A DNA stretch of 64,000 bases from positions 124,001 through 188,000 of the forward strand of contig NZ_PDNV01000005.1 of NCBI RefSeq assembly GCF_002849615.1, read 5' to 3'. Position numbers and translations under genes: made by a program. The stretch comes from Pollutimonas nitritireducens. Lineage in GTDB: Bacteria > Pseudomonadota > Gammaproteobacteria > Burkholderiales > Burkholderiaceae_B. Of this stretch, positions 49,491 to 56,577 are shown piece by piece. Numbering within the stretch: the first letter of the stretch is position 1; each line of letters opens with the position of its first letter. The notes beneath the pieces were generated by a model that made no database searches, was not told where the DNA came from, and worked only from the letters and a program-made list of their open reading frames with translations.

Positions 49491-51488
49491 TTGAATAAAC
49501 AATGGCTTACACGCGGCGCCTGCCTGTTATTCCTGGCCGGCGCAATCACTGCCCACGCGGGGCCGGCATTTGTTCAATGCAATGGCATCAAAGACCTCGT
49601 TTTTGTCGCACATCAGGACGACGATCTGCTGTTCATGAATCCCGATATCCAGTCCACTATCGATTCAGGCGGGTGCGTTCAAGTGGTATACCTTACTGCC
49701 AGCGAAAGAGGTGAGGGCGAAGGCTACATGCTGGGCCGCGAACGCGGGGTACGGTCTGCATATTCCTATATGGCGCAGGAACCCAATATATGGGCCGAGG
49801 ATTTCGCGACCATCCATGCCCGACGCGTGGCACGCTTTACTTTGCACGGGAACAAGCGGCTGCAATTGTTGCACCTGCGTCTTAAGGACCCATGGCTGGG
49901 CAAAGGTTGGGGTAGCTTGACACCCCTCAGCCGGACCGAATCGGTCGTCGGAGCAACGGTCGAATCATTAGGGCCCGCTGCCCAGACCTATTCCCGGTCC
50001 GACCTGGTCGAATTTATCGAATATATCATTCAGGACTACCAGCCTTCCACCATCCGGCACATGGATGACAGTGTTACGGTTCCCTACGAGCGCTTGTGCT
50101 GGGGCTGCGCCGGCCACTCCCATCCCGACCATATCGCAAGCGCGCGATTGGTTCACGATGCAATTACCGGGCATCCGGGTAATTATGCCGAAGTGGCTTA
50201 TCTCGATTATCCCAGCCAGGAACGTGCGGCAAACCTCTCAGCCACGGAGATCAACCAGAAGACTGAAGCTTTTCGACGTTACGCCTGGGATGACTACCGT
50301 TACTGTGCCAATGCCTCGCTATGCCGGGAACCAGCGGGCCCTGCGGCGGCCTGGGTGGGGCGTGCTTATTATGTTTCGCGTCACGACGAAGCACCGTCCC
50401 TGCTAAGTCGATCCGAGGGCGGTTTCTTGTTGTTTGCAGTAGGCGAAGCGAATGCTGCGGCCAATACATGGCAGAGCGTTGCGAACCAGTGGATCAGCCT
50501 GGGCGGACGTACTGCAGACTCCATTGCAGCGTTCAAGCGCAATGACGGCCGTGCGGCGGTCTTTGCACGGGATGCAACTGGCCTGGCATGGGTCAGCAAC
50601 CAGACTCCAGCTGGAAGTTGGACAACTTGGCAACAGGTAGCCGGCAGCCGGATCACTTCCTTGCCTGTCGTTTCGACGCAAGGGCCATTGCTCGCGATTG
50701 CAATGGGCAACGATGGCTTCCTCCGCTATGCCGCAGCGCAATCAGGCACGGGTACGTGGGCGCCGTGGCGGGTCATGCCGCCACTACCTGGGGTCCTTCC
50801 GCAAGTGGCGCTCGCGTACGACAATACAGGTGCATCCATAGTGTTCGCCACTGACGGGGAGGGACGTCTGTGGCATGGCAGCTACCGGGGCGACTGGTCC
50901 CCATGGCGCCAAATGGAAGTGCCCCAGACTGACGGGGGCCTGGCGGCAATGCAAAATGCCGATCATGTCATCGAATTGTATTTACGCGAAAAATCAAGCG
51001 GCCACCTGCTCCGGATCACGCAGCAGGCCGACGCCGTGTCGGGTTGGTCGCAACCGATCGATTTGGGCGTCGTCTTTATCAACCACCCAACTATCGCCTT
51101 GAACGAAGCAGGGGAGGTCGCGGTGGCGACCCTCGAAAGGCGCGACGGACCCTTATGGTTGATTGAGGCAGGCCGGACTATAAAAGTCGCGACAAAAGTG
51201 GGTTCACTGCCTGCGCTTCAAACCATAGACGGAGCGTTCCACGTGGCGGCGAGGAGTCCTGAGGAACCGCAGGCTTACTGGGTTCGTGTCCGGCGCCATG
51301 GCGTCTGGGAAGCGCCGCTGTTGCTTGCAGCGCCACCTGCACATGGCGGTGGAGCCTTCCAACCAGTACCGGCCACAGATGTTGTTCCGATAAAGCCATT
51401 GCCTTCGCGCTATGCCCTCCAACCCCCACTACCCGTGACAGCGGCTACCCGCACGGTCGCGACCGTGTCCGCGCGGGTACAGCCTTAG
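49491..51488 (+). CDS. Secreted PIG-L-family deacetylase with C-terminal repeat (propeller-like) region
   Basis: 665-residue protein from a TTG start; no in-frame ATG fits and the TTG gives a good signal peptide (CLLFLAGAITAHA). Residues 33-290 form a PIG-L zinc deacetylase domain: the metal motif is AHQDDDLLF (40-48; usually AHPDDE) and the second is HSHPDHIAS (209-217). Residues about 325-560 hold tryptophan pairs at near-regular intervals (WQSVANQW, WTTWQQV, WAPWRVM, WSPWRQM, WSQPIDLG), like blades of a PLL-type lectin propeller. Probably acts on an N-acetylated glycan outside the cell; the target is unknown. Confidence 0.78.
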   Translation: MNKQWLTRGACLLFLAGAITAHAGPAFVQCNGIKDLVFVAHQDDDLLFMNPDIQSTIDSGGCVQVVYLTASERGEGEGYMLGRERGVRSAYSYMAQEPNIWAEDFATIHARRVARFTLHGNKRLQLLHLRLKDPWLGKGWGSLTPLSRTESVVGATVESLGPAAQTYSRSDLVEFIEYIIQDYQPSTIRHMDDSVTVPYERLCWGCAGHSHPDHIASARLVHDAITGHPGNYAEVAYLDYPSQERAANLSATEINQKTEAFRRYAWDDYRYCANASLCREPAGPAAAWVGRAYYVSRHDEAPSLLSRSEGGFLLFAVGEANAAANTWQSVANQWISLGGRTADSIAAFKRNDGRAAVFARDATGLAWVSNQTPAGSWTTWQQVAGSRITSLPVVSTQGPLLAIAMGNDGFLRYAAAQSGTGTWAPWRVMPPLPGVLPQVALAYDNTGASIVFATDGEGRLWHGSYRGDWSPWRQMEVPQTDGGLAAMQNADHVIELYLREKSSGHLLRITQQADAVSGWSQPIDLGVVFINHPTIALNEAGEVAVATLERRDGPLWLIEAGRTIKVATKVGSLPALQTIDGAFHVAARSPEEPQAYWVRVRRHGVWEAPLLLAAPPAHGGGAFQPVPATDVVPIKPLPSRYALQPPLPVTAATRTVATVSARVQP

Positions 51489-51503
51489 CATCGATAATTC
51501 CGC

Positions 51504-52283
51504 CTAGTCCCAATAAGTTCGACGGCCGTAATGTTCGTGCAGTTGCACTTCATATGGGCGATCCAATGGAATGTCTTCATCATATTCCGGGCTGTTCTTT
51601 ATTTGCTCGCGCGTCAATTTGGTCTGAACCGTGGAGTCCGACCAGTCAATGCGCTCGATCCATTGGGTACCCAGCAATACTTTCTTGCCTCCGGGCCACC
51701 AATTGCGGGTATCGACCAGCAGGTACCTGACCGCCCAATCCTTATCATCAAAGATGAAGTCCTTGACATGGCCAATCTCGTCGTCAGTGCCCAGGATATG
51801 GTATCCGCTGGTTTTGTCGCTGCTGCGCAGGTGCGTGTCCTGCTGCGCGTCATTGATCCGTTCGGCCAAGTCTTCGGGCCGCTGGTTCATCGGAGGGGTG
51901 CCCACCGTGTCCGCCGCGGGATACTCTGGATGGCCGGCAGCTCCCCAAAGATAAGGACCCGTCCAATAGTTGCCGTAGCCGTAATACTGTGAATAGTCGC
52001 CTTCCAACTGGCGCGAAATAGGCTGGTGCGTGTCGATGTCGGGGCTGTTCTTGACTTGCTCGCGGGTCAGTGAAACCTCGATGATTCCATCTTCGTCGTT
52101 GATACCCACAACGGAATAGGGAGAGATCAGCACTTTGCGACTCGACAGCCAAGAACCCGTTTCTACCACGAGGTAACGTACGCCCCATTGTTCATCGTCG
52201 AAATAGACCTCTTCCACGCTACCCAATTCGTCGTCGGTGGCCTGGATGGTATAGCCGTGCACACTGTCTATGGTACGTAACAT
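51504..52283 (-). CDS. Tandem PRC-barrel protein
   Basis: 259 residues made of two similar PRC-barrel halves: GYTIQATDDELGSVEEVYFD ... RYLVVETGSWLSSRKVLISP, and GYHILGTDDEIGHVKDFIFD ... RYLLVDTRNWWPGGKKVLLG, each closed by LTREQ(V/I)KNSP. A Tyr/Gly-rich linker (YSQYYGYGNYWTGPYLWG) joins them. PRC barrels bind proteins or RNA; the role here is unknown. Two ATGs lie 6 bp apart: the one at 52283 has GGAG at 7 nt, the other only 1 nt, so 52283 is preferred. Divergent from copA. Confidence 0.8.
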   Translation of the reverse strand: MLRTIDSVHGYTIQATDDELGSVEEVYFDDEQWGVRYLVVETGSWLSSRKVLISPYSVVGINDEDGIIEVSLTREQVKNSPDIDTHQPISRQLEGDYSQYYGYGNYWTGPYLWGAAGHPEYPAADTVGTPPMNQRPEDLAERINDAQQDTHLRSSDKTSGYHILGTDDEIGHVKDFIFDDKDWAVRYLLVDTRNWWPGGKKVLLGTQWIERIDWSDSTVQTKLTREQIKNSPEYDEDIPLDRPYEVQLHEHYGRRTYWD

Positions 52284-52352
52284 TAGCATTCTCCTTTGTT
52301 AATCTCGACAGCCTTCGAGCAAGCGCCGTGCCTGCCCGGATCCAAGTTAGCC

Positions 52353-52383
52353 TTGACCTTACCATCGTTGTAGCGTTTAGCCT
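52353..52383 (+). promoter_or_regulatory. CueR-type promoter of copA
   Basis: TTGACC (52353-52358), a 19-bp spacer beginning TTACCATCG, and TAGCCT (52378-52383). The 19-bp spacer is the hallmark of MerR-family activated promoters, and the layout matches the E. coli copA promoter. The core TTGAC(C/A)TTACCAT recurs in the promoter in front of copZ. Distance to the copA ATG is 43 nt. Confidence 0.65.
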
Positions 52384-52426
52384 ATCTGGACATTAGCACT
52401 AACTGTTCAACCACAAGGGTCTCTCC

Positions 52427-54691
52427 ATGAATGCTGTCCCGTCCAACTTAGCCTCGGCTTCAACAGCCCGCCTCGATATTGAGGGAATGACCTGCGCGTC
52501 CTGCGTGGGCCGCGTGGAGCGTGTGCTCAAGACCGTGCCGGGTGTCGTCAGTGCCTATGTGAACCTCGCCACAGAGCGCGCGGATCTGACTTTCGCGGGA
52601 GTGGCAGACACGGTCGCAGCAGTCAGTGCTGTTGAAAAGATCGGATACAAGGCGTCCGTGGCGAGCGAAGCTGGTAACGATGCCGTGGCGGATAGACATG
52701 ACGCAGAAGCTTCCAGCCTTCAACGTGATCTGCTGATTGCCCTGATTTTCGCCTTGCCGGTTTTCGTACTGGAGATGGGTTCGCATCTGATACCGACGCT
52801 TCACGACTACATCATGCGAACAATGGGAATGCAGGCAAGCTGGTATATCCAACTGACATTGACCACCATTGTGCTGGCCATTCCTGGCCGGCGTTTTTTT
52901 AGCAAGGGAATACCCGCCCTGATGCGGGCAGCGCCAGACATGAACTCTCTGGTTGCGCTGGGAGCCGGGGCGGCCTATGCCTATTCCCTTGTTGCCACTC
53001 TTGCGCCGCAGTGGCTGCCCGCCGCCACCGTCAATGTCTATTATGAAGCTGCCGCAGTAATTGTTGCTCTCATCCTGCTGGGGCGGTTCCTGGAAGGACG
53101 AGCCAAGGGACGTACCTCTGAAGCGATAAAGCGGCTGGCTGGCCTGCAGGTCAAAACGGCACGAGTCTCCCGCAATGGCCAAATCGTGGAAGTACAAATT
53201 GCTGAAGTGAATCCCGGAGACATGATCGAATTGCGCCCCGGCGAGCGCATACCCGTCGATGGACTCGTCGTCCAAGGTACAAGCTTTGTCGATGAGTCTA
53301 TGATCAGTGGCGAACCAGTCCCGGTGGAAAAAAGCGCGGGCACCCAAGTAGTCGGTGGCACCGTCAACCAGAATGGCGTACTGAATATCCAGGCGACGAA
53401 GGTAGGTAGCGACACCGTGTTGTCCCAAATAATACGGATGGTCGAAGATGCCCAAGGTGCCAAGCTGCCTATACAGTCGCTGGTCGATCGAATCACGATG
53501 TGGTTTGTGCCTGCCGTCATGGCGGCCGCGGCACTGACTTTTGTCATTTGGTTTTTAGTTGGACCCGATCCGGCACTCACCTTTGCTCTCGTGAATGCGG
53601 TCGCGGTGCTTATTATTGCCTGTCCGTGCGCCATGGGGCTTGCCACCCCCACATCCATCATGGTTGGTACCGGACGTGCAGCCCAGATGGGCGTCTTGTT
53701 TCGCAAAGGAGAAGCCTTGCAACAACTGAAAGACACCAAAGTGGTTGCTGTCGACAAGACTGGTACTCTGACACAAGGCAAACCGGCATTGACCGACTTC
53801 ATTCTGGCAGCAGGATCCGACCGAAGCAGCGTTTTGGCGGCTGTGGCTGCCGTTGAATCCAGGTCGGAGCACCCCATTGCCCGTGCCATCGTCGAGGCGG
53901 CCACTGGGGAAGGCCTGATGCTTCCCGCCATCGATAATTTCACATCAGTTACCGGATTCGGCGTTCAGGCCGACATCGACGGTCATCGTGTTCAGGTGGG
54001 CGCCGACCGCTACATGCACAAGATCGGCCTGGACGTGGCACTATTCGAAGACGAGGCAAGGCGGATGGGTGACGAGGGAAAAACGCCCTTATACGCGGCA
54101 ATAGAAGGCAAGCTTGTTGCGATGATCGCGGTTTCGGATCCCATCAAGGACACCACCGTAGCCGCCATCAAAAGCCTGCATGACCTGGGCCTGACGGTCG
54201 TGATGATCACCGGCGACAACCGGCGCACCGGAGAAGCGATTGCGCGCAAGCTCGGCATAGACCAGGTCATTGCCGAAGTGTTGCCGGACGGAAAGGTGCT
54301 GGCCGTCAAGCGCCTGAAGGAACAGTATGGCCTGATCGCGTATGTCGGAGACGGGATCAACGATGCACCGGCACTGGCGCAGGCCGACGTTGGAATAGCT
54401 ATTGGAACGGGAACGGACATAGCGATCGAGGCCGCCGACGTCGTGCTGATGTCAGGCGACATGGGCGGGGTTGCCCGTGCCATTGCCTTGTCGAAGGCCA
54501 CGATCAGGAATATCCAGCAAAACCTCTTCTGGGCCTTTGCCTACAACACTGCGCTCATTCCCGTTGCGGCCGGAGTACTGTATCCGCTTAACGGCACCTT
54601 GCTCTCACCGATATTCGCCGCGGGAGCCATGGCTTTTTCCAGTGTGTTCGTGTTGGGAAATGCCTTACGGTTGCGGCGCCTGAAGTTCTGA
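52427..54691 (+). CDS. copA: Copper-exporting P1B-type ATPase
   Basis: Pumps Cu(I) from the cytoplasm. 754 residues: one N-terminal metal-binding domain with [16 protein letters not shown] (about 20-30), eight membrane segments, actuator motif [16 protein letters not shown] [20 protein letters not shown], the metal-path motif [10 protein letters not shown] in segment 6, the phosphorylation site [11 protein letters not shown], the nucleotide-binding [10 protein letters not shown] and the hinge [20 protein letters not shown]. Under the CueR-type promoter at 52353. It is followed by copZ on the opposite strand. Confidence 0.96.
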   Translation: MNAVPSNLASASTARLDIEGMTCASCVGRVERVLKTVPGVVSAYVNLATERADLTFAGVADTVAAVSAVEKIGYKASVASEAGNDAVADRHDAEASSLQRDLLIALIFALPVFVLEMGSHLIPTLHDYIMRTMGMQASWYIQLTLTTIVLAIPGRRFFSKGIPALMRAAPDMNSLVALGAGAAYAYSLVATLAPQWLPAATVNVYYEAAAVIVALILLGRFLEGRAKGRTSEAIKRLAGLQVKTARVSRNGQIVEVQIAEVNPGDMIELRPGERIPVDGLVVQGTSFVDESMISGEPVPVEKSAGTQVVGGTVNQNGVLNIQATKVGSDTVLSQIIRMVEDAQGAKLPIQSLVDRITMWFVPAVMAAAALTFVIWFLVGPDPALTFALVNAVAVLIIACPCAMGLATPTSIMVGTGRAAQMGVLFRKGEALQQLKDTKVVAVDKTGTLTQGKPALTDFILAAGSDRSSVLAAVAAVESRSEHPIARAIVEAATGEGLMLPAIDNFTSVTGFGVQADIDGHRVQVGADRYMHKIGLDVALFEDEARRMGDEGKTPLYAAIEGKLVAMIAVSDPIKDTTVAAIKSLHDLGLTVVMITGDNRRTGEAIARKLGIDQVIAEVLPDGKVLAVKRLKEQYGLIAYVGDGINDAPALAQADVGIAIGTGTDIAIEAADVVLMSGDMGGVARAIALSKATIRNIQQNLFWAFAYNTALIPVAAGVLYPLNGTLLSPIFAAGAMAFSSVFVLGNALRLRRLKF

Positions 54692-54701
54692 ACCGGCTGC
54701 G

Positions 54702-54902
54702 TTACGATTGATGCGATGGCGAATAGCCCGCATCGCGTATCGCCGCAATGATTGCATCTGGATCGCTTGCACCATCGACCTGTACACGATGGCGGGACAG
54801 ATCGATATTAACCACCGCTCCCGGGGATGCTGCCTGGACGGCCTTGGTAATGGCCGCCACACAATGTCCGCAGGTCATATCATTTACTTCGAAATCAAGC
54901 AT
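54702..54902 (-). CDS. copZ: Heavy-metal-associated copper chaperone
   Basis: Small cytoplasmic Cu(I) carrier that hands copper to CopA. 66 residues with the HMA fold and metal motif DMTCGHCVAAITKAV (CxxC). The ATG at 54902 has AAGGAG (54909-54914) and is preferred over the frame open to 55049, which would overlap cueR. Converges with copA and is divergent from cueR, from a MerR-type promoter at 54946-54976; a 23-bp hairpin sits just upstream of its ribosome site. Confidence 0.92.
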   Translation of the reverse strand: MLDFEVNDMTCGHCVAAITKAVQAASPGAVVNIDLSRHRVQVDGASDPDAIIAAIRDAGYSPSHQS

Positions 54903-54915
54903 TGCATTCTCCTTG

Positions 54916-54938
54916 ATATGCAGCGACGTGCTGCATAT
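54916..54938 (-). promoter_or_regulatory. Hairpin in the copZ leader
   Basis: ATATGCAG (54916-54923) and CTGCATAT (54931-54938) are perfect inverted repeats with a 7-bp loop. In the copZ transcript this stem lies two bases before the ribosome site, so it may modulate translation; it could also be a second protein site. Confidence 0.45.
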
Positions 54939-54945
54939 GTGAGAT

Positions 54946-54976
54946 AGCATAGGGGTTCCCATTATGGTAATGTCAA
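54946..54976 (-). promoter_or_regulatory. CueR-type promoter of copZ, overlapping the cueR start
   Basis: Read on the minus strand: TTGACA (54976-54971), a 19-bp spacer TTACCATAATGGGAACCCC, then TATGCT (54951-54946). The spacer has a partial dyad CCAT-ATGG, and its first half matches the copA promoter. The -35 box and part of the spacer lie inside the first codons of cueR (54964 onward). Confidence 0.65.
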
Positions 54977-55428
54977 GTGAACAATCGCACCTACAGGGCA
55001 CGAAATTGAATATTGGACAAGCTTCGGCTGAATCGGGTGTTACCGCCAAAATGATTCGTTATTACGAGAGCATAGGGTTGCTGGCTCCGGCGGAGCGCAG
55101 CGAGTCCGGCTATCGGCAATATTCTCCCAAAGACGTGCAGTCGCTGCGCTTCATCAAACGTTCCCGCGACCTCGGTTTTCCACTGGAACGGATCAAGGCA
55201 TTGCTCGGCCTATGGCAAGATACCAGCCGCAAGAGCCGCGACGTCAAGTACCTGGCGCGTGAACACATTGCCGGACTCGACGAGCATATCGCCAAATTGC
55301 AGTCCATACGCGACGAACTTGAACATCTGGCCGACTGCTGCCATGGCGACAACCGCCCGGACTGCCCGATTCTTGCCGACCTGGCCAAGCCATATTCGTC
55401 CGCACGGGCCGATGCACGGAAGGAATGA
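54964..55428 (+). CDS. cueR: Cu(I)-responsive MerR-family activator
   Basis: Copper sensor that activates copper-export promoters. 154 residues: winged helix NIGQASAESGVTAKMIRYYE, YRQYSPKDVQSLRFIKRSRD, a dimerisation helix and the metal loop with two cysteines in CCHGDNRPDCPIL (C-x7-C of Cu(I) CueR). The ATG at 54964 has AGGGG 8 nt upstream, but the family usually begins at NIGQ, about 15 residues later; a TTG start at 55009 is therefore possible, leaving the copZ promoter outside the gene. Confidence 0.92.
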   Translation: MVMSSEQSHLQGTKLNIGQASAESGVTAKMIRYYESIGLLAPAERSESGYRQYSPKDVQSLRFIKRSRDLGFPLERIKALLGLWQDTSRKSRDVKYLAREHIAGLDEHIAKLQSIRDELEHLADCCHGDNRPDCPILADLAKPYSSARADARKE

Positions 55429-55429
55429 C

Positions 55430-56278
55430 ATGCATCTCAAGACCATCAAGCGCATCCATGATGCCCATCGCGACGATATCGCGAATCTCATCACGCGTCG
55501 TCCGGTCCCGGGCCCACAGTTGGACCAGGTAGATCCCTTCCTGTTTCTCAACCACCATGGCCCGCAAACCTACGGTCCCGACAATTCGGGGCTACCTTTC
55601 GGCCCACATCCGCACCGTGGATTCGAAACCGTAACGCTCATCCTCCAGGGGGAACTCATGCATCGGGACAGCGCCGGCCATGAGAGCGTCATCAGGGAAG
55701 GCGGCGTTCAATGGATGACAGCGGGAAGTGGCCTGACACATTCCGAACTCTCGTCTGACGATTTCAAGCAGCATGGAGGCCCGCTTGAAATTCTGCAGCT
55801 ATGGATCAACCTGCCTTCACATCTTAAAATGACACCTCCCGCCTACACGGGACTACAGGCCGATGCCATACCCATCGTCACGGCATCAAACGGGCTGGCC
55901 CGGATTCACCTCGTATCGGGTAGCTTGCCTGGTCATACCGGCCCGATACGCTCGCTGACCGGCGTCTTTATGTCGTGGGTGGATCTGCAGCCGGGCGCAC
56001 AGCTTGAGTTTGCCGAGCTGGCGAATCGAAATGTATTCCTGTATATCGTCCGGGGTTCCGTGAAGATTCATGGGCAGGGCGTACCGGCCTTTACGCTGGT
56101 CGAGTTCAACGATGCAGGCGACAGTATCGCGCTGTCGGCCACCGACCATTCCACCATACTGTTCGGCCATGCAGAACCCATCGGCGAACCGGTCGTGTCC
56201 CATGGTCCATTCGTCATGAACACACGCGAAGAAATCATTCAGGCAATACACGACTTTCAGGCGGGCAAATTTTCATAG
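55430..56278 (+). CDS. Pirin family protein
   Basis: Bicupin protein of 282 residues; relatives have quercetin 2,3-dioxygenase or regulatory activity. The N-terminal cupin has the metal ligands in FGPHPHRGFETVTLIL and GLTHSELSSDD; other pirin features are VDPFLFLNHHGPQTYGPDN and QLWINLPSHLKMTPPAY. The ATG at 55430 lies one base after the cueR stop with GAAGGAA upstream, so the gene is probably co-transcribed with cueR, though no link to copper is known. Confidence 0.92.
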   Translation: MHLKTIKRIHDAHRDDIANLITRRPVPGPQLDQVDPFLFLNHHGPQTYGPDNSGLPFGPHPHRGFETVTLILQGELMHRDSAGHESVIREGGVQWMTAGSGLTHSELSSDDFKQHGGPLEILQLWINLPSHLKMTPPAYTGLQADAIPIVTASNGLARIHLVSGSLPGHTGPIRSLTGVFMSWVDLQPGAQLEFAELANRNVFLYIVRGSVKIHGQGVPAFTLVEFNDAGDSIALSATDHSTILFGHAEPIGEPVVSHGPFVMNTREEIIQAIHDFQAGKFS

Positions 56279-56344
56279 CAGTCAAACAGGACGGCGCGCG
56301 TCACCACCACCAATCGCAACGTCGAGAACCGGCAAGGGCGGGCT

Positions 56345-56512
56345 ATGATCGCCCACTTGATGAATTTCGACGATGGCAGCACGCGCCTAACGCTTCTGGG
56401 AAAGCTGGACACGACCGGAGCCATCTTGACCCGCAAAGAAGCTATCCAAGCTTTCCCCAGTCGGGGGAGCGTGGCGTTGGTATTTGTTAGTAGTTTCCGA
56501 GGTAGGCAGTAG
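56345..56512 (+). pseudogene. Possible remnant of a STAS-domain protein
   Basis: Small frame in the 299-bp gap before the TonB receptor. It translates to 55 residues, including STRLTLLGKLDTTGAILT, like the first strand and helix of STAS (anti-sigma antagonist) domains, but the conserved serine strand is missing and the frame stops early after SVALVFVSSFRG. This may be a decayed, truncated gene or chance similarity. The frame stays open upstream into 56281. Nothing else was recognised in the gap. Confidence 0.3.
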
Positions 56513-56577
56513 AAACAAAGTGTAGTATGTTGATGAACTGTCTCATTTTGGCCCCGGGGCCTTCAAGGATACTCGAC

